Below, one piece after another: positions 47,660-60,089 of a stretch of 64,000 nt of DNA (positions are counted from its first letter, which is position 1; every line of letters begins with the position of its first letter). The position numbers and the translations under genes were made by a program. The notes below the pieces were generated by a model. That model had not been told where the DNA came from, did not search any database, and saw only the letters and a program-made list of their open reading frames with translations. Origin of the DNA: Carallia brachiata (Eukaryota > Streptophyta > Magnoliopsida > Malpighiales > Rhizophoraceae); the NCBI GenBank assembly GCA_021464245.1, contig JADCRB010000044.1, positions 733,830-797,829 on the forward strand, in the 5' to 3' direction.

Positions 47660-49391
47660 ATGAGAGGCAATAACTTCCCAGCTATTGGCCAATGTGAATC
47701 AAACGGCAGAGAAAGCCACACAGTTGTTGCAGACTTTGATGGTACTTTGCTAAGGGGCCGCAGCTCTTTTCCTTATTTTGCACTAGTCGCCTACGAGGTT
47801 GGTGGGCCTTTTAGGTTCCTTCTCTTGCTGTTGGCATCCCCACTTGTAGCCCTTCTCTATTACTGTGTGTCCGAGTCTGCCGGTATCAAAGTTCTCATCT
47901 TTGCCACATATGCTGGCGCGCGAGTGTCCACCATTGAGTCTGCAGCACGCGCCGTCCTGCCTAAGTTCTATTCCGGGGACATCCACCCGGAGTCGTGGCG
48001 CGTGTTTTCCTCGTGTGGGAAACGCTGCGTGCTTACTGCGAATCCTAGGATTATGGTGGAACCATTCCTGAAAGATTTCTTGGGAGCCCATTTGGTTTTG
48101 GGCACTGAGATTTCTACTTATAAAGGCAGAGCAACTGGGTTTGCTAGTAGTGACGGAGTAATTGTAGGCAAGAAGAAGGCGGACGCTCTTCAACAGGTCT
48201 TTGGAGATGTACAGCCTGAAATTGGACTTGGGGACCGGCAAACAGATTTTCCCTTCCTGTCTTTGTGCAAGGTAAGCATAAACAGAAAATATGGATTATA
48301 TACCCTTACAAGTTAATAAATTAAAAGAAAAAGTTACATGGATAGAGTCAAAACATGTGCAATTAAGGAAGATAGATAAGGTCATGCTAAAGTTATTTGC
48401 ACTTTCTTCTTGGAAATTTAAATTTTTTCTCGAAAATGACTGAACGTCTACAAATACAATTAGATACAAGACAACATAAAAAAGATATGCTATGAAAACA
48501 GAGCACTGACATTAACGTAAAAACTGCAGGAGGGCTACTTGGTTCCGTCCAAGCCAAATGTTAAGGCCATAACGCCCGACAAGCTCCCCAAACCCATCAT
48601 CTTCCATGACGGGAGACTAGTTTTGACGCCAACACCACTAGGGGCGCTAATTATCATTCTGTGGATTCCATTTGGCTTCATTTTAGCCTGCTTGAGAATT
48701 GTGGCCGCGAAGTTACTGCCCATGTCATTGATGTACTATGCATTCTGGGTACTTGGTGCCCGTGTCATCGTAAAGGGCTCACCACCTCCCCCACCCAGAA
48801 AATCAACAGGTCAACCTGGGGTCCTCTATGTTTGTTCCCATAGGACCCTGATTGACCCAGTAGCTATATCCATCGCCCTTGGCCGCCGCGTTTCAACAGT
48901 TGTTTACTCACTGTCCCGTTTCAGTGAATTCATTGCACCCATCAAAACCGTTAGACTCACCCGCGACCGCGCTACAGATGCACCAAGAATCAAGAATCTA
49001 TTACAAGAAGGTGATCTGGTTATATGCCCCGAGGGGACTACAAGCCGTGAGCTGTACCTTTTAAGGTTTTCCCCACTGTTTGCTGAGCTAACTGATCAGA
49101 TTGTGCCAGTGGCTTTGGTGGACCACGAGCATGTTTCATGGAACCACGGCTAGAGGGTGGAAAGCATTGGATCCAATTTATTTCCTCATGAACCCCAATC
49201 CCATGTACGAAGTAACGTTTTTGAACAAGTTGCCTACGGAGCTAACGTGCAGTTCTGGGAAGTCTAGCCATGAAGTGGCCAATTATGTACAGAGGTTAAT
49301 TGCTTCCACTCTTTCCTACGAGTGTACTACCTTAACTAGGAAAGATAAGTACCTGGCACTTGCTGGACATGATGGGATTGTGGTTAAGTAG
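47660..49391 (+). pseudogene. RAM2-like: RAM2-like glycerol-3-phosphate acyltransferase, copy B, one frameshift
   Basis: Two exons, 47660-48271 and 48530-49391, separated by a 258-bp intron after LSLCK. HAD motif I DFDGT (25-29) and GLGDRQTD (motif III, Asp192/Asp196) are intact, so the phosphatase half could work. Exon 2 carries a membrane stretch (about 240-262), HRTLID (308-313, the HX4D catalytic motif), CPEGTTSRE (370-378) and IVPVA. Near 49112-49125, copy A has two more bases. In copy B the frame then runs into a stop at 49153, giving 411 residues instead of about 490 and losing [11 protein letters not shown] and the conserved C-terminus ([12 protein letters not shown]). All catalytic blocks precede the break, so a truncated protein is possible, but relatives keep this tail. 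GPAT4/6/8 are alternatives. The RAM2 call rests on my recollection of [13 protein letters not shown] and [17 protein letters not shown] similarity. Confidence 0.82.
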
Positions 49392-51310
49392 CCACTCGTT
49401 GAAGTTACTAGTTATAGGGATATTACTTCTACTATTCAAATATGAAGGACAAGCGTTATATAGAGGGCGAACAATGTAAATTTTATATGTATAATAATAA
49501 TAATAAAATTAATTTATAATAAAAAAATAAAATATTATATTAATTATTTTAAATAATCAATAATATAATTATATCATATGAATTTTAATATTTTATAACT
49601 ATCTTTTTATTTTTTATATAATTATCTCTTATGTGATTGCCGATAGATTTTTGTAATGTTTACTATAGGTAAAATATTTTTTTTTACATAATTATTGTAA
49701 TGTATAAATTGAAACTTAATATTATAAATAAATACATGTTTAGATATATAATGTGTTTTTAATTTTTTTTAGTATCCATTGGTAATAGTTTATATCATTA
49801 AAAATGAAATATGTCTCAAAAAAATTATGTAAAAATAAGAAAATTTTATTCAAATAAATTTGAGGGTGAATGAAATAAAATTAAAAAACCAACTCACGAA
49901 ACTCTCACATTCAATGAAATTAAATTTTAAAAAATAAAATTGTAAATCATAAAACTGAAAAAGATGCATTTAAAAGAAAACAACAAAGTAGTTTTCAAAA
50001 AAAAAAAGAAGAATGGAAGTTTTACTAAGATAAAAATAAAATAAAATAAAAAAAAAGAGACAGAATGAGTGGAGGCAACCACCAGGCTAACCTGTACCTT
50101 TAATTATATTTTGATCAAAGATTACTGATACAAAACACGAAGTCAGGTGGTGTTTCTTCCCTCGGGCCATGATTGGATCCGTCCTTACTTTTATAATAGT
50201 AAGGTTACTCTCTTTCTTGATAAGACCAAGGTTTTATTAAAAAGAGAAAGAAAAAAAAGCATAGAAGAAAGTACTACATCATAGATAGGCTATAATAGCA
50301 CAAAAGCTTTTATAATAATAAGGTTACTCTGTATAATGATAGCATGAAAATCATAGATAGGTTAATGTTACAGTAACAGTATCTTTGTAAAAAGGTAAAA
50401 AAAATTAAACAAAAAATTTAACTATAAAATAATGACACAAATTTATTATTTAAATTTTAATTATTAATTGAATAATGAGTTTAGTATAATTAATAATTAA
50501 ATTTTAAATAACGAGTCAATATCATTATTTTGTATTTAATTTTTGTATTTATATAATAAAAATATTGTAAGAATAAGGTTGAGACATACATCTTAATACA
50601 CTTCCCTAAAAGTAGAGTTTTTTTTTTTTTCGAACACAACGCAAAGTAAGGGACGCCTTATTCTACTGAAATATGACTTTCAGCCTCTATTTGATGGAGT
50701 TGCGAGTAATGAGTATAAGACAAAACAAAATCTCTCGCACCAGAAATGAGTGAAGAGAGCAGGCAACTTATAAATAAGATCAAATGACTCATAATTCAAA
50801 TTTTAAAATTTTGAATAAAAGTAATGTCAATAAAATATTTTGTTAGTTGGTTACTCATGTACTAATAAAGTAGGAGGTTAACTCCGAAACCCATCCAAAC
50901 CCAAAGATCTAATTAGCAAAAGCCAGGCTCATAGTCTAGGAAAAAAAAATTAGAGTGTAATGTAAGCCTAAGTGTTTTACATGCGTCAAAATTACAACAC
51001 TATTTATGTGCATAAATTGTGCTAGAAAGCGTATTTTCTCCTCCAATATAAGAGAGGAACCATCAGGCGACTCCTAGTAAAGGGCCACTGAATAGAAAAT
51101 TAAAAGTAAAGGATGCAGCAAAGGTATTGCATTGTGTTAGTTAGGAAATGCTGCGATGTTTGAGTTGTTTGAGTTCTACTGTTTAAGAGATAGTTCAAGG
51201 ATGTGATCTCTCGTTCAGGTTTTTTGATATCTTGAATAAAATTAGGTGGTTTAGGCTCAGACAACTCACAACTAATCTGCAACTAATGCGTCAATGTGGG
51301 CAGTCAGGTG
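49392..51310. other. 3' flank of GPAT copy B
   Basis: Very AT-rich to about 50100, with short AT microsatellites. No gene or element with defined ends was recognised. Confidence 0.4.
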
Positions 51311-51315
51311 AGGTT

Positions 51316-51318
<3 letters not shown>

Positions 51319-51351
<33 letters not shown>
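51319..51351. repeat. (AT)n microsatellite
   Basis: About 16 uninterrupted AT dinucleotides followed by a T-run. Confidence 0.9.
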
Positions 51352-51353
<2 letters not shown>

Positions 51354-51940
51354 TTGTAATCCATGAAGAGTCCAATGGACCATCTGCTAAAAAATAGGGT
51401 TAGTTCTCCTCGATATCATATCTCATGCCCTCTTTCCATGTTTAAAAGTCAAGACTCTATCAAAAGAAGTTTAAGTTATAAACTACCAGAATTTCCACAA
51501 GATGAGATTTAACATGTACGATATTACTCGTCTTCTTGGGGACATCATTCAGTACAGTGGGGGACTTCATGAGGAGAGGAGGTTCGCCTGCTTGTGTTGT
51601 GCTTTTGTTGGTCTCCTTCCAAATTTTCAAATCAAATATCGGGACCTAAAGGAAATTAGAGCATTCGCAGGCTGTATTTGTCATAGGTCATGCGCGTCAT
51701 GTCTTGAATTAACATGTCCGTTGGTAAAAAAAATTTTAACTTCATAAAAATAATTTCAAAATAACAATAAAATAATATAAATAATTATATAATTAAATTT
51801 ATAAAAATAAATAAATAAATAATTTTTTAAATATAATTAAATAAAATAAATTATTATTTTAATATCTTCATATTACCTTGCTTATAAATTAGTGAATTAG
51901 ACAGTTAATAATTACTGAGTGAAGGGACATATACCGAGTG

Positions 51941-53392
51941 AGGGGACATGTACTGAGTACCGACTCTTCTAGGTCTATGGTCATTTGTGCCAGGTCAAGT
52001 GGGTGCGCTTGCCAATCGCCCCGTTATAGTAGCAAAAGTCCAATCACCCGGACTTCGGGAAATACGACGAAAAATCGATTAAAAAATTTCAATACAATTA
52101 ATTTGATTAAATTATATAATTAATTTATTGTTATTTATAATAAAAAATATATTAATTTTATTAAATTTTTATAACAAATAATAATAATTACATAATTTGT
52201 TTAACCAATTGCATTATAACTCTTCCTAGTTATTCTTTTTCCAGTCCGTCTATGCTCTTCGTAGGAACAATATATTTTTTTGCAGGTCAATCTCACAGGT
52301 TCGGTCCAACCGTTCAATTGAGATCCACAGCCATTCAGCAGCCTTCCGATTATTCTTGAATTCACCGTTCAAGACAATGACTGGTCAAGGATTTGTCTAC
52401 ATCGATTCCCGCAGTCGTCACCGCCGGTTCAACGATCATATGTCCTCCGGACCGAAGCCCAAATTCTGATTCCAATAATATCACACAAAACCCATTCGAG
52501 CTTATCGGTTAGTTGGCAGTCCGTGCCAACGCCCTCCACGGTGGCTCCGCTGCCTAATGTGGACGCTGGCCGTTGAGGGTGATTTTAATGAAGTCGATTC
52601 CAATTAAGTGTAGACATGTAAAAATGAGTCGTGTCGTGTTAGATACGACTTATTTTTTTTGAACTTAATTGTTTCGTACATGTTTTGACATGCTTACTTA
52701 TTTTCCGTGCTGTGTTTTGTGTGGTGTCACCTTTGGTCACCTCCACCAAAATTGATTGATCTTCCTTTCTCTGTAGACTAAGAAGTAAAGGACAGGTAAA
52801 ACTTTGATTTTGAGGTGAGTAAACCAACTCCGACCAATCAACAGATTGTTGGTGCCTTTGTTGGCAGATTGTGCAATGCTTGCCAATAAAATTTCCCACT
52901 AAATTCTTTGTTAAAAATTTAGTAATTGTGTCCTTGAAAGTTTAAAACATAGAATCAAAGAGAGTGCATAAGAGACGAGCTTGCTTACAGCCGATGACCC
53001 TCTAAATAAATTATAAAAAAAAAAGTACTTATCAATTTAAATGAGAGTATAATTATAAATGTAATTATCATAATTTGTATGCTAAACGAACGCCAATCTG
53101 ATTTGGAGAGTGACATGCTTGATCCAACGACCAAGGATGATCCAATTAAATCAAAACCGAACAGAGAGCGAGTCATAAGTGTTCGTCATAGTAAAGTCTG
53201 TTACAAAACACGAAAGCATCTTTTGTCATTGATTAGCATCCTTCATTTTTGTCCCCCTCCTGCCAATCTACCAAGAAAATAAATCATTTGAAAAAAAAAA
53301 AAAGAAAAATTCCCATTTCCAGGTCGAGATTGCATTGCGATTACATTTACGTGAACCTGAGAATTGAATTGAATTCGATCTGGAACAAGAAA
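51941..53392. other. Upstream region of EXO84B
   Basis: Contains a GC-richer patch at about 52280-52600 with no frame long enough or similar enough to name; it may be a decayed coding remnant. The final 300 bases carry an A-run at about 53290-53303 and are the likely promoter and 5' leader of EXO84B. Confidence 0.4.
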
Positions 53393-56300
53393 ATGTCAAG
53401 AGCATCAAGCATTGGTGACTCAGCGGAGCTGGAGGGAAATCTAACGCTGAGTGATCGCTTGAAAGCGTTTAAAAGCTCTCAGTTTGATCCCGAACGATAT
53501 GTCGCTTCCAAGTGCCAGACCATGAACGAGAAGGTCACATCATATCATGTCTATCCTCCCTCTTTTTTCTCAGAAAAAAAGTGGATTGCAGAATCCAGGC
53601 TCGGTCACCCGTTGCTATTCTCAATTATCTACACTGCCATATCTTCACGTGCATTTCAATGTTACATGATTTCTTGAAACTTTTTTTTTTCCTTGCATGT
53701 TGAGGACAGGAAATTAGGCACCTTTGTTCTTTATTGTTGGAGCTGAAGAAGGCTTCCGCCGAGGAAATGCGTAGAAGTGTTTATGCTAACTATGCAGCTT
53801 TTATTCGGTAAGCTAGTTTTTTTTTTTTTTTTTTTTCTGTTCTCTTTGCATGTTGTTATGCAGACTGACATAGAGTTATTTATTTATTGTCTCAGAAGTT
53901 AGATGAATGCATCCTGACACTGACCTATACATTAGATATTTTTTATTCTAATATATGATCGCTATAATAATGAGAATTATCAGATATATCTAACAGTTAA
54001 TAGTATAATGTGAACTCACATTTAAAACACGTCAAATTGACTGAATCTATGTAATGTTGGTATTTAGATTTAAATAGTTGTAATTCATTAATATTCTAGT
54101 TTTCAGCAGTCTAGGTGTAGAACAAAAATGTAGGCATAAATGCATATAAAATGTTGAGTTCCACATGTATGTATAACTCTAAAGCAAAACTATATATGTT
54201 ATTTTATTTTCATTTTGCAGCACGTCAAAGGAGATTTCTGACCTTGAGGTGCAGCTTCTTGCCTTGAGAAATCTCTTGTCCAGTCAGGGAGCTCTGGTCC
54301 ACGGTTTGGCTGAACGTGTTAGAATTGATTCCTTGTGGGCTGATTCTGAAGACTCTCTAGCAGAGGACTTGTCCAAATTTGAGAAGAAGGAATTGTCCAA
54401 AACAGAAGATTGGTTGATAGAATTCTTGGACACCCTTGAGGTTTTATTGGCTGAAAAGAGAGTAGATGAAGCAATGGCAGCACTGAACAAAGGAGAAAGT
54501 TTAGTTAAAGAAGCTAATGCGAAGCATTCGTTGAGCCCGAGTTCAGTTGTAATGTTGAAGAATGCTATCAGGGAACAAAGGCAAAAGCTAGCTGAGCAGC
54601 TGGCAGATACAACCTTACAACCTTCCACCCGCGGAGTAGAGCTACGTTCAGCTGTTACTGCTCTGAAAAAACTTGGAGACGGCCCTCGCGCGCATACATT
54701 ACTTCTTAGTTCACACCACCAGAGGTTGCAGTCTAACATGAAGGCTCTCCGCTCGTCAAATGCTACATATGGAGGAGCATACGCTGCAGCGCTTTCGCAG
54801 CTTGTCTTTTCAGCCATTGCACAAGCAGCAAGTGATTCCTTGGCAGTTTTCGGTGAGGAGCCTGCATATACATCCGAGCTTGTGACTTGGGCTGTTAAAC
54901 AGACTGAAGCTTTCGCTCTTCTGCTGAAGAGACATGTTTTAGCTTCGTCAGTAGCCGCAGGGGGACTAAGGGTTGCTGCTGAGTGTATTCAAGTATCCTT
55001 GGGTCATTGTTCTTTGTTAGAAGCTCGTGGATTGGCGCTTTCTCCTATCTTATTGAGGCTTTTTCGGTCCAGTGTTGAGCAGGCTTTGACTGCCAATTTA
55101 AAAAGAATTGAGCACAGCAGTGCTGCACTAGCTGCTGCAGATGATTGGTCGCTCAATTACCAACCGGTTGGTGGGCGGCCTTTTTCTTCTACTGCATCTC
55201 TTGGTAGTGTAATGGCGTCGCAACCTAAGCTCTCAAGCAGTGCTAACAAGTTCAATTCAATGGTGCAGGTGATCGATTATTTTTCTTTTCCATTCAAACC
55301 TTTCAGATTTTTTCCTCCGCGGTGTAATCATAGTTGTATACTTGATAAAGAATTTGTAGGATAGCTCATTCTTACAATGTTTTTGTTGAAGTGGTCGCCC
55401 AGCTGAAAGTCTGAAACCTTCACCCTCTAATTGAAATCACAAGTCATTTACCTTTGCACCCGGCATTTGAGAATTTGCTTCACCAATTATGTTTTTTTTT
55501 TCCCAAACTCAGGAACTTCTTGAGGATGTAGGGCCGCTTGAGAGCCTTCAGTTAGATGGTCCAGCTCTAGAAGGTGTTCTACAAGTTTTCAACTCCTATG
55601 TCAATTTGTTGATACATGCGATACCGGGCTCGGCAGAGAATGAAGAAAACTTGGAAGGTTCTGCCAATAAAATTGTCAGGATGGCGGAAACTAATCCTCA
55701 ACAGATAGCTTTACTAGCTAATGCATCTTTGCTAGCAGAAGAGCTGCTTCCACGTGCGGCCATGAAGCTTTTGCCAATGCCTTCTAGAATGGATGACCAT
55801 CCTAGAAGAGGTTCGGAAAAGCAATCCCGTCTTCCGGAGCAAAGAGAATGGAAGAAGAAACTTCAACGTTCAGTTGATCGCTTGCGAGATAGTTTCTGTA
55901 GACTACATGCTCTTGATCTCATCTTCACAGATGATGGTGAAATCCGCCTAAACCCTCATATTTACATTCTTATGGATGATCAGATTGAAGAGCCTGAATG
56001 GTTCCCTTCTACAATTTTTCAGGTACTTGAGTCATAGTTGCAAATCTGCATGCAGCTCAACATAATAGTTGGTTTGATCTTGTTGAGTAGACAACTGAAT
56101 GACTAAGAGGAATGTCTTGTCCAAACATTGTTTTTATGCTAACAAGACCACTTTTCAGTCAAATTTCCTCTATTATGTTTTTTTAGGTCCATCCTTTCAG
56201 AAAGAACTGCTTCTTTCCTGTCATTACCTTTCTAATATATCAGATTATATATGTACATTGACTAAAGTCATCAATTGAGTATCAATGCGTTCATTATTAT

Positions 56301-57091
56301 GCCTCCATGCTTTTGCTTAACTTTTTTTTTTAAAGCAATTTTCAGCTGCAGATTCTGATAAATGGTACGAAAATCTATTTCAACCCAGGAATTATTTGCG
56401 AAGTTGACTCGGCTGGCTTGCATAGCAACTGACATGCTTATCGGTCGCGAAAGGTTTGCAACCATTTTATTAATGAGACTGACAGAGACAGTCATCCTTT
56501 GGCTTTCTGATGATCAAGCGTTTTGGGAGGAGTTAGAAGCGGGACCTAAGACTTTGGGTCCGTTCGGCCTTCAACAGGTATGGTAGGACTAAGGAATTTT
56601 TATCCTTATGACTAATTCATAAATTTCTCTCTAATTTGCAGTTTAGCTAGAGATAATAGGATGGGATTAGGCATTTTCTTAGTAGTTCCATTTTTATCAG
56701 TTATATCTGGATATGGAATTTGTGCTGCTCTTTGCATCCCAAGGGCGCTACTTATCAAGGCATCTACATCAAGTCATCAAAAATATCATAGGAAGAGCGA
56801 TTGATGCCGTGGCTGCTACTGGACTAGATCCTTACAGGTACATGTCCTTAGCAGTAAACTTATTATGTAGCACCCCAACATCCTATAAAAGCTGCTATGT
56901 TGTAACATAACAAACATTCTTTTGGCAGGATATTACCTGAGGAGGACTGGTTTGCTGAAGTTGCTCAAATAGCTATCAAAATGTTGATTGGGAAAGCAAA
57001 TTTTGACAACGTAGAACAAGACCCTACTAGTCCTGCTGCATCTGTATCAGCTAAATCCGTGTCATCAGTTTTGTCTCATGGCAGCAATTAG
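53393..57091 (+). CDS. EXO84B: Exocyst subunit EXO84B
   Basis: Subunit of the octameric exocyst, which tethers secretory vesicles to the plasma membrane. Seven exons join in frame with GT-AG borders: 53393-53533, 53710-53807, 54221-55268, 55513-56022, 56389-56577, 56701-56837 and 56929-57091, giving 761 residues (Arabidopsis EXO84B is about 750). The N-terminus has FKSSQFDPERYVASKCQTMN, then EIRHLCSLLLELKKASAEEM and RRSVYANYAAFIRTSKEISD, the Vps51/Exo84 coiled-coil start. The centre carries PSTRGVELRSAVTALKKLGD and GPRAHTLLL. The C-terminal helical domain includes FAKLTRLACIATDMLIGRER and LLMRLTETVILWLSDDQAFW. It ends SAKSVSSVLSHGSN. Every exon matches the remembered Arabidopsis EXO84B layout and no break was seen. 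The start ATG (53393) fits the MSRASSIGDSAELEG opening. Confidence 0.95.
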
Positions 57092-59756
57092 ATTGTAGCC
57101 GTTTGTCGCTGTCCGAATATATATATATATGAGAACAGCCAGCAATTGCTCTCCTGTTTGCTATTTTATTTGAAGCATCTTTAATACCTGCTTCATGGCC
57201 CTGTGATTCATTTGCTTGTGTAGTTATTACTTCATTGCATGTACCTAGTCGATTTATGGCCTTGTACTTGGAATTGGTTTCCACAAGGAAAGGTTTTGAT
57301 AATTAAATTACTATTATTTTTTTTTTTTTTGATTTACTTGTCATGAAAAAGAAATAATTTTTTGCGAGTGAGATCTAGAGTTCGTTCCCCAGTTCTTACC
57401 CCAAACTTTAAATTTAATAGTCATTAAGTTATATCTAGTGGTTACTAAATTACAATCATAATGCATATATAAATTCATAATTACTTAATCTATTGGAAAA
57501 AAAAAAAGGTTCATAATGTCAGAAAACCAAAATGCTGATAATTTGCTTGCCGAAAGAGAGTTGATCTGCTCTTTCGGACATGATTAGAATGATCGAGTTC
57601 CAGTGATTCGGTTTGTCTAACCACACCTGGACACGTTGGCCTCTTGAATGGTTATTAAGCGCCATTTGCTCAAACATGAGGCCCATTATATTTAGTGGGT
57701 CGGCCCATGAAGGGAGCTCGGTCTAATAATTTAAAAATGGAGTTTACATTTGAATTTGCTTGTATAAGCATATCTATCAACATTTATAATTTTGAAATTA
57801 AGAAATTAAGGCGGATCTAATCGAATCAGTTTATTACAGTTCTTAGAAATCGTCTACATCCAAACTGCCCTTGATGTTATCGAAAAAAAAAAAATGCTCA
57901 TAACTTTTTTCTTCAATTTTTGTTAGGTGCTAGTCCCTGTAATTTGGATCAAACAGTTTTTGGTAGATTGTGCAGAAAATATGAATGCTTCTAGCTACAA
58001 CTACGAAAAGAAAAGGCCAAATAAAGATTATATGCCACAAAACTACAAAGAAAAAGATTAATACCGCTTGTTGGCTTATTTAAGCCAATGACAACATGAA
58101 ACACGGTAGTATATGACTTCATATAATTTGTTTCTTTTTGTATTAGAAACAAGTAGAATTGTTAGCACAAATGATGGAACATTTTCCGTCGTCAGCAAGT
58201 CATTTATACAGAGGCCAATGAATCTGTATACTGTATTATTCAATCAAATAATGAGTAAGAACACATATACTTCTACAATCTAAGATTTAATTAAGCAAAG
58301 TTAAATTGTGAAAACCATGGAGATATGGTAATACTCCAGTCTAGGCCACTTATCATTTATAGAAAACCTCCACAGAAAACTCCTTTTTTTTGTTGGTATT
58401 TTTATTCAATAAAATCGAATGAATCCAAAACAAAAAAAACAAAAACAAAAAAAAAGAACAAAAACCAAAACAAAAAGGGGAACAAACTCAAACTCTCTGC
58501 CAGAACGTTATATTTGACAAAATTCCTATGCCAATAGATGGGAGGGCCAAAACCATAGATGGCACGTTACTCCACTTCCACGGGTCTTATCTTTTCAAAA
58601 TAGAACCTTTGGTTGTCTGTAAGTAATGCATACTTCTAAATTTCTAGCTGTCACTTAAAGAGGCAATATAAAATTGCCTCCACTTCCCACAAGACTGGCA
58701 ATGCATCCGGAGTTCAACACAATCATAATTGAGGAATCTAGAACATTGGTTGATCATGAATGAAAACCACATTCGCTAGGGATAAACCATTGAACAATAA
58801 TTGATGAGATTTTTTAGAAAATAAAATCAAAGTGATATAACATATCAAATGAGCAAATTTAAAAAAAAAATAAAAATAAAAATAAGTTATGGAATTCCGT
58901 CAGATGGACTGCATTATCTTTAATCTTATGTAAAATACAGTTACGTAATACAGTTCTAAACCACAATCCGCATTATTGGAGTTTGGGACCATAAAAAGCA
59001 TTGGAGCAGCACCACGGCCACGGGCTCCATCAGATTGGTTGATAAGTGGGTCTTTAACCACTGTTTGCCCGGCTAATACTGTAGTTTACACTAGGACTTG
59101 AGCGTTTGTTTGAGTCGCTTTGATCTTCTTCTTTTTGCCATTAATGAAGTTGGTTGGTAATCTGGCAAAGACAGCTGGCATTTTCCATTGTCAAGTTGGG
59201 CCACTAGATTTCTCACTTAGGTTAGAAAGCGCCCATTGTTGGTACTGGATCTCATTAATGAGAACTAGAAAGCTGTAAATCTTGTTCGCTCTGCTAAAGG
59301 CATGAATTTAAGATGTGTTGTTGATGTGCGGGTGGTTTTTAGAGTATACTTAAGAGTAGCGGTGAAGCTAGGTCAATTTTGATCGGTTTAATCTTAATAT
59401 TCAAACTAAATTAGAGATAGTTTGAAAATTTTCAAAATTATAACCAAACTAATATAAGAGAAAAACTAATCAAACTGTAATTAATTGTTGTAGGTTAATT
59501 TGGTTGGGTTGGTAGTCTGATTGTATTCATTAGAAGTATAATTTCCATTCACGTTTTTATTCACTTGTCCGATAGAAAATCATTGGTATCCAAACATTGA
59601 CTTCTTAAGTATTAAAACTATAAATAAATTTTCAAAAAAGATAAAAGGATTAGTAACTAAAGACAAGGCAAAGGCAAAGATACCAACAATGTATCTATAT
59701 ATTAGTTTATTGAGTGTCCAAGGATTGCGGGCTGCAGGAGATGGTTGAATTTTTTA
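57092..59756. other. Downstream intergenic region
   Basis: Probable EXO84B 3' UTR to about 57300. At 57316-57460 a reversed A-tail (T-run) followed on the minus strand by box-B-like ggggaacgaactctag and box-A-like tttagtaaccactaga suggests a minus-strand SINE. A-rich (AAAAAC)n lies at about 58430-58480. No gene recognised. Confidence 0.4.
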
Positions 59757-60089
59757 AAGTTAATGTATAAAAATATCATTAATTTTGTTGAAAGTAATAA
59801 ATTTAGTACTAATTTTATTTAAAGTGATAAATCTAGTATATTGAGAAATTTCTTAAATAAAATTTATCTGTTTTGATGATGTGACACTAATTTATATGAT
59901 TATCATGTCATCGAAACATATATATTTTTATAAATCTATTATCAAAACTGAAAAATTCTGTTCAATAAAATTATTGTATGTTAAATTTATTATTTTAAGT
60001 AAAATTGATGCTAAATTTGTTATTTTTTAAAATTGATACTAAATTTATTATTAAGGTAAAGTTAGTAATATTTTTGTATATTAATCCTT
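59757..60089. mobile_element. Foldback MITE (about 330 bp)
   Basis: Left arm starting gttaatgtataaaaatatca pairs with the reverse-complemented right arm starting ggattaatatacaaaaatat. The pairing continues through repeated aataaatttagta blocks for about 100 bases on each side, with a short centre. No precise target duplication found. Confidence 0.55.

Larger units (their letters stand above)
46270..51940 (+). repeat. Segmental duplication, unit B
   Basis: Counterpart of unit A (see that entry for anchors). It lacks the GA-bearing TIR element and the tRNA-like intron insertion. A (AT)n microsatellite at about 51319-51351 has grown close to where unit A carries its TIR element. Confidence 0.75.

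Noticed and set aside
47783..48241. 152-codon minus-strand frame (and its equivalent in copy A)
   Set aside because: Antisense of the GPAT HAD domain; it is present in both copies only because the sense strand is duplicated.
49080..49160. Unannotated intron to bypass the GPAT copy B frameshift
   Set aside because: No GT-AG pair there restores the frame without deleting conserved residues, and copy A is continuous with two more bases.
54284..54817. 177-codon minus-strand frame
   Set aside because: Antisense of EXO84B exon 3.
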